Positions 34,456-44,037 are shown, counted from the stretch's first letter. The stretch: 64,000 nucleotides of DNA from Paenibacillus sp. FSL R5-0623 (GCF_037974265.1 NZ_CP150233.1:434001-498000), one strand, 5' to 3'. The notes: generated by a model from the sequence alone, not told the origin. A program made the numbers and translations.

Positions 34456-35877
34456 TTATTCGGATCCACCGTTCAGATAGTTGAAGAAAGGCTGGTCCAC
34501 CCAGAAGTCATACGTTGTAATGTCCGCATCAGGTGCCAACTTCAGGAAACCTTCACGAATGGATTTGGCATTCTCTTTCAGAGAGAAGGACTGAGCATAG
34601 TAATTGCCAAGCGCGATCTTATTATTGGAAATGACAGGATAGTTCGCCAATGCAGTTGGTGAATAATACAGCGGTTGCCACCAGGAACTGAGAATCAATG
34701 GAGATGTACTGTCACTGTTCTTTTTGGCATATTTCAGCACAATGTCGTTGAAGCGGACTTTGTCTGCCACATTGTTGAACTCGAACTGAATATCATATTC
34801 CTTCGCAGAAGCAATATAGTTGCCGTTCTCGATCTGTGTCACTTTATAGTCTGGCGTTTCCTTCGGCTCGCCCCATTCCTTCAAATATATGAATGCAGAT
34901 GTCTTCGGCTGGAATTGCACATCAGCATCAATACCTTCGCTACGCAACAAACCAACCAACTGTACAGCATGTTGAATATTATCGTGGCCGTAGGTAAGTG
35001 TCAGTTCATCGATAAAGTTGGAATCAAAGCGGCTATCCTTCAGATTGTAACCTGTTACGAGATCATCTCGCAGGGCCTGATCCACAATCTTTCTCAGCTC
35101 AGGTGATTCAATTAGATCGGCTGTGCGATATGCAGCGTATAGTTTGGAATAGATGTCCGCATCGCCGGAACGCCCAATCTCATGTTTGTATTTCCCTTGA
35201 CTGACTAGTACGCGTCCAAGCAAAGTATTAGCGAAATCTTTACTTGCTACTCCGCCTTTAAGGAGAGCAGGGTATAGGCTTTCGGGAATCAGGCCAGTAT
35301 CGATCGCCGCAGCCAGTTCCTGTGCGGCTTGTCCCTGAACACGGTTCGGGTTAATGCCAACTTTGGCAAGCGCTTTGGCTGTTTTCTCTGCAGGATATGT
35401 ATAAGCCAGTTCCTTGAATCCGGCTGCTTTCACCGCGATGAAGACCGCTGCATAAGTGCTCAGATGATCCTTGGCACGTACTTCTGTACCGGAAAGAACC
35501 CCATTATTGTATAAGGATACGGCAGCATCATATGAAGAATCACCAGAAGACAGATCGGTAAAGACTGGAGCTTTGGCTTCACTGTCACTTGCTTGAGTTG
35601 CTTCCGTGATGGCTGCAATGGCTTGAATGAAATCACCTTTGGTAATCTGTTGCGGCAATTGAATGTTGTATTTCGCTTGCAAGAATTGAGCAAAATCCGC
35701 TGCGCTTTCCGTATAAGCGCCTGGCGCCTGAGCTACCGGTCCTTTGACACTTTGTAATGTGGTTGGTTTAGCCGGAGTTGCAGATGCTGCAGAAGCGGAA
35801 GCGGGCAAGCTTAGGCTGCCGAGTGTTACCGGAGCGGCGAGTAGAGCCGCCAGTGTGATCTGGGTGATTTTTTTCAA
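34456..35877 (-). CDS. Large secreted protein, SLH-like N-terminal part
   Basis: 473 residues with a signal peptide (MKKITQITLAALLAAPVTLG, cleavage after an ASA site near 30). Residues 75-155 read like a diverged S-layer homology pair (ITKGDFIQAIAAI, FTDLSSGDSSYDAAVSLYNNGVL). The C-terminal 220 residues (LTYGHDNIQHAVQLVGLLRSEG onward) form an unknown globular domain. Probably exported to the cell wall. AGGAGG lies upstream of the ATG. No enzymatic motif recognised. Confidence 0.75.
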   Translation of the reverse strand: MKKITQITLAALLAAPVTLGSLSLPASASAASATPAKPTTLQSVKGPVAQAPGAYTESAADFAQFLQAKYNIQLPQQITKGDFIQAIAAITEATQASDSEAKAPVFTDLSSGDSSYDAAVSLYNNGVLSGTEVRAKDHLSTYAAVFIAVKAAGFKELAYTYPAEKTAKALAKVGINPNRVQGQAAQELAAAIDTGLIPESLYPALLKGGVASKDFANTLLGRVLVSQGKYKHEIGRSGDADIYSKLYAAYRTADLIESPELRKIVDQALRDDLVTGYNLKDSRFDSNFIDELTLTYGHDNIQHAVQLVGLLRSEGIDADVQFQPKTSAFIYLKEWGEPKETPDYKVTQIENGNYIASAKEYDIQFEFNNVADKVRFNDIVLKYAKKNSDSTSPLILSSWWQPLYYSPTALANYPVISNNKIALGNYYAQSFSLKENAKSIREGFLKLAPDADITTYDFWVDQPFFNYLNGGSE

Positions 35878-36062
35878 ATGAATAGCCTCCTTAAAATGGG
35901 TTGGAAAATAAATAGCTTTGGGTTATAATTCTGACAATTCCTATCAGAATATAACAATTGGATCGACTTTAGCACGGAGACGCGCTGGATGTCAACGGAA
36001 AAAAACTTGTTACAGAACGGTTTCCAAAGCTTGGTAGAAAGTGAATTGTCAATTATATTCTA

Positions 36063-36082
36063 TTTGAGTGTATACGCTCAAA
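36063..36082. promoter_or_regulatory. 20-bp palindrome upstream of nucleoside uptake promoter
   Basis: TTTGAGTGTATACGCTCAAA is an inverted repeat with one imperfect pair, six bases upstream of the TTGACA element. A candidate operator for a dimeric regulator. Confidence 0.45.
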
Positions 36083-36088
36083 GATTTA

Positions 36089-36118
36089 TTGACAAGGATC
36101 GACAGTATCCGCTAGGAT
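36089..36118 (+). promoter_or_regulatory. Promoter of nucleoside uptake operon
   Basis: TTGACA (36089-36094), 18-base spacer, TAGGAT (36113-36118). The start codon follows 35 bases later. Confidence 0.6.
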
Positions 36119-36153
36119 AAGAAAAAAGAATGTTGAAAAGGGGTATTTTCAAA

Positions 36154-37185
36154 ATGAAAAGAGGTTTATCGTTCGTCTTATCGATCATCATGTTGGCTAT
36201 TTTGTTAGCAGCTTGTGGAAATTCGGCTTCCAAAGACGAACAATCCGCCCAAGGCAGTGATTCTGAGAAATCTCTTCGGATGGCCCTCGTACTTCCCGAA
36301 AAAATAGGAGTTAACCCTTTCTTTGTACAGATGGATGAAGGCTTCAAAAAAGCAGGTGAAGAATTCAAAGTAGACACCAAGACGATTGAATCGACAGACC
36401 CGGCAGCATTTGAACAAAATCTGCGTGCTGCGGTTGCCGAGAATTATGATCTGATTATTACAGCAACTTTCCAGGCAGAAGATGCATTGAAGAAAGTCGC
36501 AGCAGAGAATCCGGACAAGTCCTTTGCAATTGTAGATACAACCGTTGATCTTCCCAACGTTCGTAGCGTTGGTTTCCGTGAATATGAAGGGGCGTACCTG
36601 CTCGGTGCAGCTGCTGGATTGTCCACCAAAACAGACAAAGTCGGCATGATCGCAGCAATGGATGTACCATTGATCAAGAAATATACAGAAGGTTTCAAAG
36701 CTGGATTGGAATCCGTGAATCCGGATGCAGAATTCCTCGTGAACTATGTAGGTGGATTTAATGACCCGGCCAAAGCCAAAGAATTGGCGCTGGTACAATT
36801 CGGCAAAGGCGCTGACTTCATCGCTGGCGCATCCGCTGTCGGCGATCTCGGCGTGTTCGAAGCAGCCAAAGAAAAAGGATTCTACACATCAGGTCAGGAT
36901 ACGGACCGTACCGTTGAAGACCCGGAACATATCGTATTGTCTCAATTGAAATCAACGGATACCGTTGCTTATGAGACTGTGAAAGATTTTGTGGAAGGCA
37001 ATTTCAAAGCAGGTGCAGTGAACTATGGCTTGAAAGAAGACGGTGTAGGCCTGACTTACGTTACACGTGACAGCGAATCTCCATTGAATGCTTTCGTTGG
37101 ACAAGAAGTAATCGACCAAGTGAAAGCAATCAATGATGATATCGTATCCGGAAAAATCGTAGTCAAAGATCCATTGCAACAATAG
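36154..37185 (+). CDS. Nucleoside-binding lipoprotein, BMP/NupN type
   Basis: 343 residues from ATG 36154 (AAGGGG upstream); ATG 36130 lies almost on the transcription start. Lipobox LLAAC. BMP family landmarks: MVLP-like ALVLPEKIGVNPFF, DLIITATFQAEDAL, GFREYEGAYLLGAAAG, GVNYGLKEDGVGLTY-like end. These proteins (Med/PnrA, NupN) bind purine or other nucleosides. First gene of the nup-type operon; a terminator between it and the ATPase gene probably gives it higher expression. Confidence 0.9.
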   Translation: MKRGLSFVLSIIMLAILLAACGNSASKDEQSAQGSDSEKSLRMALVLPEKIGVNPFFVQMDEGFKKAGEEFKVDTKTIESTDPAAFEQNLRAAVAENYDLIITATFQAEDALKKVAAENPDKSFAIVDTTVDLPNVRSVGFREYEGAYLLGAAAGLSTKTDKVGMIAAMDVPLIKKYTEGFKAGLESVNPDAEFLVNYVGGFNDPAKAKELALVQFGKGADFIAGASAVGDLGVFEAAKEKGFYTSGQDTDRTVEDPEHIVLSQLKSTDTVAYETVKDFVEGNFKAGAVNYGLKEDGVGLTYVTRDSESPLNAFVGQEVIDQVKAINDDIVSGKIVVKDPLQQ

Positions 37186-37228
37186 TTTTGAATGTTCTTT
37201 TCAATGAATGAGTGATGGAAATGATCAG

Positions 37229-37256
37229 CCGGCTGCCCGATCAGGCAGCCGGTTTT
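37229..37256 (+). terminator. Intra-operon terminator after binding protein
   Basis: CCGGCTGCC-CGATCA-GGCAGCCGG perfect 9-bp stem followed by TTTT. Partial read-through would set the ratio of receptor to transporter. Confidence 0.7.
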
Positions 37257-37290
37257 GCTGCTATTAAATGACCGAGTCCGAGGGGAGCGA

Positions 37291-38799
37291 ATGCGAGATA
37301 TGCTGTTGGAGATGGAGCAGATTACGAAGAAATACGGCGGCTTCACCGCTAACCGTGACATCCGTTTTAATTTGCGTGAGGGAGAGATTCATGCCCTGGT
37401 AGGTGAGAACGGGGCCGGTAAAACAACCTTGATGCGTATGCTGTACGGTATGGAACAGCCCACGTCAGGCACAATCAAAGTCCGCGGACGTGAGGTGAGC
37501 TTTGCCACGCCGTCCCAGGCGATGGCAAGTGGCATCGGCATGGTGCATCAGCATTTCATGCTGTTCCCTTCCTTTACGGTGGCGGAGAACATCGTGATCG
37601 GACGCGAACCGGCTAAGGCAGGTGCATTTGACCGCAAAAAAGCAGCGGCTCAGGTAAATGAGCTTGGCAGAAAATACGGCATGCCGGTGGACCCGTGGAA
37701 AAAAGTTTCCGAGTGCCCGCTTGGCATGCAGCAGCGTGTTGAAATTCTCAAGGTGCTGCATCAGGGCGCAGACATCATTATATTGGATGAACCTTCGGCG
37801 GTACTGACACCGCTGGAAGTGAAGGAATTGCTGGCGAACATGAAATCACTCGCCAAGCTGGGCAAAACCTTTGTCCTGATCACGCACAAGCTGCAAGAAG
37901 TTATGGATGTAGCAGACCGGATCACGGTGCTTCGGGATGGTCAGGTGACAGGTACGTTGGAAGCGAAGGATACACATATGGAGGAATTGTCCCGTCTGAT
38001 GGTTGGTCGTGAACTTGTGCGTATGGACAAGCAGCCATCGGTTCCAGCGGAAGCGGTGCTTCAGGTGGAAGGGATCAATCTGTCCGGAGCGAAGGATCGT
38101 TCGGCGCTCAAGGAAATCCATATGGAGGTTCGAAAAGGTGAGGTGGTTGGTATAGCGGGTATCTCGGGTAACGGCCAGTCGGAACTGATTCAGGTCATTG
38201 CCGGACTGCGTAAGGCGGATAGTGGTCGCGTCTTGCTCTCCGGGCAGGATACAACCAACTGGCCTGTACGGCGCATCCGGGAGCATGGACTTGCTCATAT
38301 CCCGGAAGATCGTTACATGTGGGGAGCGGCCAAGGATGCGAGTGTTCGCGAGAACGGACTAATGGGACACCATCATCGCTTGCAGTCACGCGGCATTATC
38401 AAAGCCAAAGCAGCAAGAACAATGGTAGAGAGTTGGATCCAACAGTTCAGCATCAAGACAGGTTCTGCGGAGACCAAGGCACAGTTTCTGTCCGGAGGAA
38501 ACTTGCAGAAGCTGATTGCCGCTCGTGAATTTGCACAGGATACACCGTTTCTGATTGCAGCCGAACCAACACGTGGTGTGGATATCGGAGCGATGGAGAC
38601 GATTCATGCCGAATTGCTGCGCAAGCGTAGCGAGGGTGCGGGTATTCTACTCATTTCATCAGAGTTGTCCGAAATTTTGCAATTATCTGATCGGATTATT
38701 GTCATGTATGAAGGTGAGATTGCGGGAGAATTGAGAGCAGAGGAAGCGACTGAGGAACAGATCAGCTTGTTAATGGCAGGAGGGAAAGAGCGGATATGA
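37291..38799 (+). CDS. Nucleoside ABC transporter ATP-binding protein, NupO-like
   Basis: 502 residues from ATG 37291 (GAGGGG upstream). Two fused ATPase halves: Walker A GENGAGKTT and the second GISGNGQSE (degenerate), signature segments LGMQQR and LSGGNLQK, Walker B IIILDEPSAVL and LIAAEPTRG. The degenerate second Walker A is normal for ribose/nucleoside-type ATPases. Overlaps the next permease by four bases. Confidence 0.93.
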   Translation: MRDMLLEMEQITKKYGGFTANRDIRFNLREGEIHALVGENGAGKTTLMRMLYGMEQPTSGTIKVRGREVSFATPSQAMASGIGMVHQHFMLFPSFTVAENIVIGREPAKAGAFDRKKAAAQVNELGRKYGMPVDPWKKVSECPLGMQQRVEILKVLHQGADIIILDEPSAVLTPLEVKELLANMKSLAKLGKTFVLITHKLQEVMDVADRITVLRDGQVTGTLEAKDTHMEELSRLMVGRELVRMDKQPSVPAEAVLQVEGINLSGAKDRSALKEIHMEVRKGEVVGIAGISGNGQSELIQVIAGLRKADSGRVLLSGQDTTNWPVRRIREHGLAHIPEDRYMWGAAKDASVRENGLMGHHHRLQSRGIIKAKAARTMVESWIQQFSIKTGSAETKAQFLSGGNLQKLIAAREFAQDTPFLIAAEPTRGVDIGAMETIHAELLRKRSEGAGILLISSELSEILQLSDRIIVMYEGEIAGELRAEEATEEQISLLMAGGKERI

Positions 38800-39863
38800 A
38801 TCGGGTAAAAGAAACACTTCGCGGACTCGTGCAGCCGCTGCTTGCCGTATTCATCGGTCTGATTGCAGGGGCTGTGGCGATTCTGATCGTTGGCGGTAAT
38901 GTGGTGGATACGTATGCGGAGATGTGGAAAGGGGCCTTCGGCAACTTCTACTTCTTCACGAATACGCTGGCTCGTTCCACACCAATTATCTTGGCAGGGC
39001 TTGGCGTAGCATTGGCATTCCGTGCCGGATTCTTTAATATGGGAGCGGAAGGCCAGATGATTCTTGGCGGGCTTAGTGCCGCGCTCACGGCGCTCTATCT
39101 GCCAGGCCCAGGCTGGTTTGTGTGTATTGCTGCGATTGTGGCAGGTATTCTTGCCGGGGGAATCTGGTCCCTGTTTGCAGGGTGGCTGGATGCGCGTTTC
39201 GGCATGAATCTGTTGATCACAACCTTACTACTTAACTATATTGCCATTTATTTCGGGGGCTACATGGTCTCCTATCCATTCAAGGACACTACAGGATCTG
39301 CTGCGATGGCTCAAACACCCATGATTGACCAGAGTATCTGGTTGCCAAAGTTGTTCCAGGGCATGGGGCTGCATGCAGGCTTCATTATTGCCATTGTAGC
39401 AGCTATTCTGATCTACTGGTTCACACATAAAACGGTGACCGGTTATGAAATCCGCATGCTCGGCAGCAACCCGTCCTTTGCAACCTACGGTGGTGTTCGC
39501 CGCATTCGCATGATGATGCTGTCCATGGTCATTAGTGGCGGACTTGCTGGACTCGCGGGTGCGGGGGAAGTGCTTGGTACACAGTACCGTTTCCTTGATG
39601 GCTCGTTGTCATCGGCAAGTTACGCATGGAGCGGCATTATGGCAACGCTGCTTGCCCGCTCACATCCACTCGGTACTGCTGTGGCAGCTATTTTGCTGGC
39701 TGCTTTACAGACAGGTGCCATGGGGATGGAACGGAACACAGATGTGCCGCTGGAAGTTGGCAGTGTCATCCAGGCTGTATTGACGTTATTTGTATCAGCT
39801 CAGATCGGTTATTCATTCCTGAAGCGGAGAAAGGAGAAAAAGTCCAATGCAACAACTGTTTGA
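38796..39863 (+). CDS. Nucleoside ABC transporter permease, NupP-like
   Basis: 355 residues, about ten membrane helices, with family segment RAGFFNMGAEGQMILGG and LNYIAIYFGGYM. ATGA overlap with the ATPase gene. Forms the channel with the following permease, with which it overlaps by 17 bases. Confidence 0.92.
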   Translation: MNRVKETLRGLVQPLLAVFIGLIAGAVAILIVGGNVVDTYAEMWKGAFGNFYFFTNTLARSTPIILAGLGVALAFRAGFFNMGAEGQMILGGLSAALTALYLPGPGWFVCIAAIVAGILAGGIWSLFAGWLDARFGMNLLITTLLLNYIAIYFGGYMVSYPFKDTTGSAAMAQTPMIDQSIWLPKLFQGMGLHAGFIIAIVAAILIYWFTHKTVTGYEIRMLGSNPSFATYGGVRRIRMMMLSMVISGGLAGLAGAGEVLGTQYRFLDGSLSSASYAWSGIMATLLARSHPLGTAVAAILLAALQTGAMGMERNTDVPLEVGSVIQAVLTLFVSAQIGYSFLKRRKEKKSNATTV

Positions 39864-40770
39864 TGCAGCCATGTTTGGCTCAACCTTGCGGATTATGACT
39901 CCAATCCTGCTTGCAGCGCTCGGTGGGGCTTTGTGTTCTCGTGTCGGTCTGTTCAACGTCGGTCTTGAAGGACTGGTTCTGATCGGTGCGTTCTCCGCGA
40001 TTGTCGGTAATTATCTGTTTGGCAATGTGCTGCTGGCTGTACTCTTTTCCATTATAATTGTGATGTTATTCTCGGCGCTCTTTGCCTTTATAAGCATTAA
40101 TCTGAAGGCCAACGCCATCGTGGTCGGGATCTCGCTCAACTTCCTGGCTGCAGGGGTGACGACCTTTGCACTGCGTGCGATTTTTGATGTGAAAGGTGCA
40201 TACTACGACAAAGACATGGTGGGACTTCCCAAGTGGGATATTCCATTGATTAAGGACATTCCGTGGGTCGGCGATGTAATATCGGGACATAGTCCGCTAG
40301 TCTACCTCGGTATTGTGCTCGTGATTGCATTACAATTCTATCTGTTCAAAAGTGTATCCGGCTTCCGCCTGCGCTCCGTCGGTGAGAACCCGATTGCAGC
40401 ACAGAGCATCGGGATCAAGGTACGGGGTATCCAGTATGGTGCCGTTCTGATGTGCGGTGTGTTGTGCGCTCTGGCTGGAGCACAGTTGTCGCTCGGTCAG
40501 GTGACGATGTTTACCGAAGGCATGACTGCTGGTCGTGGTTTTATAGCGCTGGTGGCAACAATGTTAGGACAAGCCAATCCGCTTGGCGTGATGGGCTCCA
40601 GTGTGCTGTTTGGCTTCATGGAAGCATTGAGTATTCGTCTGCAAGGATTCTCCCTGCCAACGCATTTCACGTTGATGCTGCCGTATATTGTGACGCTGGT
40701 CGCGATGTTCTTTTTCAAAGACCGTACCTATGCACAGGATGCACTGAAAGCGGGCGGAAGCTCGCGTTAA
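39847..40770 (+). CDS. Nucleoside ABC transporter permease, NupQ-like
   Basis: 307 residues, eight or more helices; SRVGLFNVGLEGLVLIGAF parallels the motif in its partner. Ends near FFKDRTYAQDALKAG. Ribosome site AAAGGAGAAAA inside the upstream gene. Completes a four-part importer for nucleosides. Confidence 0.92.
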   Translation: MQQLFDAAMFGSTLRIMTPILLAALGGALCSRVGLFNVGLEGLVLIGAFSAIVGNYLFGNVLLAVLFSIIIVMLFSALFAFISINLKANAIVVGISLNFLAAGVTTFALRAIFDVKGAYYDKDMVGLPKWDIPLIKDIPWVGDVISGHSPLVYLGIVLVIALQFYLFKSVSGFRLRSVGENPIAAQSIGIKVRGIQYGAVLMCGVLCALAGAQLSLGQVTMFTEGMTAGRGFIALVATMLGQANPLGVMGSSVLFGFMEALSIRLQGFSLPTHFTLMLPYIVTLVAMFFFKDRTYAQDALKAGGSSR

Positions 40771-40816
40771 TTCTGAATGTCTATGTTAGAGACAGTAAAA
40801 GAAGGAGGAATTCCAC

Positions 40817-41488
40817 TTGCATAACAAGGCTGAACGTTTGAAAAAAAGTAAAACCCCGGCACCCAAAACAGGTAACGATCACGGAGATCGGCTGCCGCCA
40901 GGACAGATGCTGACGGAGAAATTCCCGATTCTGCATGAAGGGGAAGTGCCGGAATACGACCTGTCCACCTGGGACTTGAAGGTATTCGGCGAAGTGGAGG
41001 AAGAGAAGGTGTTCTCTCTAGCTGAGTTGCAGGCGATGCCTCAGGTGAACACGGTGAGTGATATTCACTGTGTTACCCGCTGGTCGAAATTCGATACGCC
41101 GTGGGAAGGTATTCGCTTCTCCGATTTTGTGAAACTTCTGGGAGTTAAGCCGGAAGCCAAATACGTCATGATTCATGCGGATCATGATTATGAAACAAAT
41201 GTACCGCTTGAAGAATTGATGCATGATGACGTATTGCTTGCATTCAAATACAATGGCGAGCCACTGACGCCCAAGCATGGTTTTCCGCTGCGTATGGTTG
41301 TGCCACAACTTTACTTCTGGAAGAGTGCGAAGTGGATACGTGGTCTGGAGTTTATGACAGAAGACCGTAATGGATTCTGGGAAGTGAATGGTTTCCACCA
41401 TTTTGCCGATCCGTTCAAGGAACAACGCTTCTCGGGTGAAGATCTGCCGATTCCGGAAGACGAGTGGACGAAGAAGGAGTTTGATTAA
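40817..41488 (+). CDS. YuiH-like molybdopterin oxidoreductase (sulfite oxidase fold)
   Basis: 223 residues from TTG behind GAAGGAGG. The Mo-pterin domain core is present: HCVTRWSKFDTPWEGIRF with the Mo-ligating Cys, then HADHDYETNVPLEE, and HGFPLRMVVPQLYFWKSAKWI. Similar to Bacillus YuiH and MsrP-type enzymes; substrate unknown. No export signal, so cytoplasmic. It sits between nucleoside permease and phosphorylase genes with short gaps. Confidence 0.88.
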   Translation: MHNKAERLKKSKTPAPKTGNDHGDRLPPGQMLTEKFPILHEGEVPEYDLSTWDLKVFGEVEEEKVFSLAELQAMPQVNTVSDIHCVTRWSKFDTPWEGIRFSDFVKLLGVKPEAKYVMIHADHDYETNVPLEELMHDDVLLAFKYNGEPLTPKHGFPLRMVVPQLYFWKSAKWIRGLEFMTEDRNGFWEVNGFHHFADPFKEQRFSGEDLPIPEDEWTKKEFD

Positions 41489-41489
41489 G

Positions 41490-42257
41490 ATGTTGATGCC
41501 TATTTTGCAGATTCATTCGGAAGACATGCCGGCATACGCCATCGTCTGTGGTGATCCGGCACGTGCGGAGAAGATTTCCCATAAGTTGGAGCAAGCGAGA
41601 GAACTGGCGTTCAGTCGGGAGTATCGTACATTTGTTGGTTTGTATGAAGGGGTACAGATCGCTGTGGTCAGCCATGGTGTAGGTTCACCTGGAGCAGCTG
41701 TCTGCTTCGAGGAATTGATTCGCGCGGGTGTGACAACTCTGATTCGTGTAGGTACGGCGGGATCGTATACAGCTGATTATCCGGCAGGCAGTGTGATTGT
41801 GAGTACAGCAGCTGTTCGTACGGATGGGTTGACTCGCCAACTGGTGCCGGATGGTTTCCCAGCGGTAGCGGACATTGGGGTGACACAAGCGTTGATTGAA
41901 GCTGCTCGTGAGCAGGGGAACGCAGCAAATGCCGAATCTGCGACTGCAGCGGGCAAAGTGGGCGTTGGTATCACCGTAACGCTGGATGCGTTCTTTGCAG
42001 GCGTGGAAGAGATTCCACACCGCAAGTATAAGCAGGCTGGAGCACTTGCGGCCGAGATGGAAATTGCGGCGCTCTACATCGTCAGCACCTTACGTGGCGC
42101 GCGTGCCGGAGCCATTGTCGCGATCGATGGATTCGCGGACAGCGACCTGGCTGCCGAGTATGATCCACATACGGATGCGGTTGGACAAGCGGTGGAGCGT
42201 GAGATTAATGCAGCGCTACGCGCACTCGCCACGCTTGCTCGCGAGGATCAGGCATAG
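41490..42257 (+). CDS. Nucleoside phosphorylase, uridine/purine type
   Basis: 255 residues from ATG 41490, one base after the YuiH-like stop, with AAGGAG upstream; an in-frame ATG at 41388 lies within that gene. Phosphorylase landmarks: IVCGDPARAEKIS, VVSHGVGSPGAAVCFEELI, RVGTAGSY, and EMEIAALYIVSTLRG with the ribose-binding Met-Glu. It would cleave imported nucleosides to base and ribose-1-phosphate, linking uptake to metabolism. Last operon gene. Confidence 0.9.
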   Translation: MLMPILQIHSEDMPAYAIVCGDPARAEKISHKLEQARELAFSREYRTFVGLYEGVQIAVVSHGVGSPGAAVCFEELIRAGVTTLIRVGTAGSYTADYPAGSVIVSTAAVRTDGLTRQLVPDGFPAVADIGVTQALIEAAREQGNAANAESATAAGKVGVGITVTLDAFFAGVEEIPHRKYKQAGALAAEMEIAALYIVSTLRGARAGAIVAIDGFADSDLAAEYDPHTDAVGQAVEREINAALRALATLAREDQA

Positions 42258-42340
42258 ATTGGTTAAGGCAAGTATACATTTTTGCTCAGTGTTACAAGCA
42301 AACCAGTAGATGATGTCCATTTGAGGTGGACAATATAAAA

Positions 42341-42392
42341 AGGGCGTCCCGTAAGGTCACGAATTTGACCCAGGGGGCGTCCTTTCCTTTTT
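42341..42392 (+). terminator. Terminator of nucleoside operon
   Basis: AGGGCGTCCC pairs with GGGGGCGTCCT, with inner GGTCA/TGACC, followed by TTCCTTTTT. Confidence 0.8.
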
Positions 42393-42464
42393 AAGAGGGG
42401 GATGCAGGTACAGTAGCGAATTGTATTTGCATGGCATGTCATTAAATTAGGAGAGTGATTAAAT

Positions 42465-43076
42465 ATGGGCTGGAGTGAATTACGTGAAATTCCTAATGAA
42501 TACAGCGATGAAGTACAGCGGATTGATGAGCAACTTTTGAAACTGATTGCAGCCAGAAAGGACATAACCGGAGCTGTCCAATACCAACCCCCTCAAAATA
42601 CCATCGATGAATGGGTGAGCTTACTGGATATGAAGGAGGAAGATATCCGATATGTTCTCCGTAGCGTGCAACCGATGCCGCAAAGACACTACTTTCCAAG
42701 TGAACCTCTTCAATTGACGAGTGTGGTGCCGATTATGAAGAAAATGATCAAAGATTCGTGTGAGTATATAATCACGCATTCGATGCAATATGAAGGCGAA
42801 AGCCTCGTTTATGTGGAGATTCAATATAAGGGGAATGAAGCTGAGCGTATACAAATGGTTCCACATTTGGCTCTGGAAATATTCAGCGAACAGAGACATA
42901 TCACCATGCGACATGGCAGTCGTGGAGGAGGTGGGGAGACGCAGATTAGTTTCCGAGTGGTTCCTGCTCTTCCTTCGTCTCTGGAAAACGTTCGATTCTC
43001 CTTGATTCCCTCAATACCTGAGATGGAATACAAAGTAGAGGAAGTCATTTTGGATAAACAGGTTGACTTCGATTAA
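42465..43076 (+). CDS. Hypothetical protein with chorismate mutase-like N-terminal helix
   Basis: 203 residues, ATG 42465 preceded by AGGAGAG. The first helix VQRIDEQLLKLIAARKDITG resembles the R-x2-ID-x3-L-x2-LI-x2-R start of type II chorismate mutases, but the later catalytic helices are not seen. The C-terminal part is beta-rich (LVYVEIQYKGNEAERIQMVP, TQISFRVVPAL). No family recognised; the helix may be only structural. Confidence 0.7.
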   Translation: MGWSELREIPNEYSDEVQRIDEQLLKLIAARKDITGAVQYQPPQNTIDEWVSLLDMKEEDIRYVLRSVQPMPQRHYFPSEPLQLTSVVPIMKKMIKDSCEYIITHSMQYEGESLVYVEIQYKGNEAERIQMVPHLALEIFSEQRHITMRHGSRGGGGETQISFRVVPALPSSLENVRFSLIPSIPEMEYKVEEVILDKQVDFD

Positions 43077-43239
43077 CGGAAGGGTTTAGAGATGGATTTA
43101 GCTTAATAAAGTTAATGTTTACGTCAAATAACACATAACTTGGGGGGATGTCCCTCGAAGAGAATGATAAAGCAAAAAATGGGTAAGTTATATAAAGGAA
43201 CATCATATTGAAGATAAACAAATAAGGGAGGATTCTACG

Positions 43240-43425
43240 ATGACACAGAACAATCAACCTCAGGACGAGGCGGAAATTCGCAACAAACTGGATGAAGACG
43301 GGGATTCCTTGATGGAGAAAAAGAAGATTCTAAGCGGAGTAGACATTGAACCGCAGGCGGACGAATGGGCAGCGAAGCCATCACCTGTTGCTTTTAATGA
43401 AGGAAATACTTCTTCGAAAAAATAA
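43240..43425 (+). CDS. Small acidic hypothetical protein, 61 aa
   Basis: ATG behind AAGGGAGGA. 61 residues, highly charged, no hydrophobic core (MTQNNQPQDEAEIRNKLDED start, NEGNTSSKK end); likely disordered. Followed by a terminator at 43475. No family recognised. Confidence 0.65.
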   Translation: MTQNNQPQDEAEIRNKLDEDGDSLMEKKKILSGVDIEPQADEWAAKPSPVAFNEGNTSSKK

Positions 43426-43474
43426 ACAACATGAGCATCCTACGGGCTTGATGGAATGAAGATAAATGTAGCGA

Positions 43475-43503
43475 AGCAGGTACCCTTATGGTATCTGCTT
43501 TTT
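43475..43503 (+). terminator. Terminator after small acidic gene
   Basis: AGCAGGTACC and GGTATCTGCT stem followed by TTTTT. Confidence 0.8.
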
Positions 43504-43539
43504 GGTTGTATAATAATGTAAAATTCAGCAGACGAAAGA

Positions 43540-44037
43540 GTGATGGGGATGATTACAGGTAAGAATAACATCAGAATGGCAGAAATGAGGGACTACTCTG
43601 GCGTGTCATTGTTGATGGATGAGCTGCACCAGATGCATGTTGAGGCACGGCCGGATCTATACAGAGCGTTAGAGACCAGAATGGAGGAAAAGGAGTTCAC
43701 CGAACTGCTGGAAACGGACAAGCGTTTCCTATATGTTGCCGAGTCTTCCGAAACGGGGCTGATTCTGGGTTACGGGAGCGCGCAGTTAAGTGTAATTCAG
43801 GATAACCCATTGATGGTGGATCGCAGGATGTTGTACATCCATGAACTTGTAGTGGATAACAAACATCGGGGCCAAGGAACAGGTAAACAGTTACTACAAG
43901 CATTCATCGAGCTAGGGAGAGAGCTTCAGGCACACAGCGTGGAATTATCCGTGTCGACTTTTAACTCTGGTGCACAGGCTTTCTATGAACAGATGGGTCT
44001 GGTTGTCCGCAGTAGCAGGATGGAGTATACCTTGTAA
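43540..44037 (+). CDS. GNAT family N-acetyltransferase
   Basis: 165 residues from GTG 43540; ATG 43543 or 43549 are alternative starts and none has a clear site. GNAT fold: IRMAEMRDYSGVSLLMDEL, YIHELVVDNKHRGQGTGKQLLQAFIE (acetyl-CoA loop R-G-Q-G-T-G), and the final VELSVSTFNSGAQAFYEQMG. Substrate unknown. Single gene upstream of the copper operon. Confidence 0.9.
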   Translation: MMGMITGKNNIRMAEMRDYSGVSLLMDELHQMHVEARPDLYRALETRMEEKEFTELLETDKRFLYVAESSETGLILGYGSAQLSVIQDNPLMVDRRMLYIHELVVDNKHRGQGTGKQLLQAFIELGRELQAHSVELSVSTFNSGAQAFYEQMGLVVRSSRMEYTL

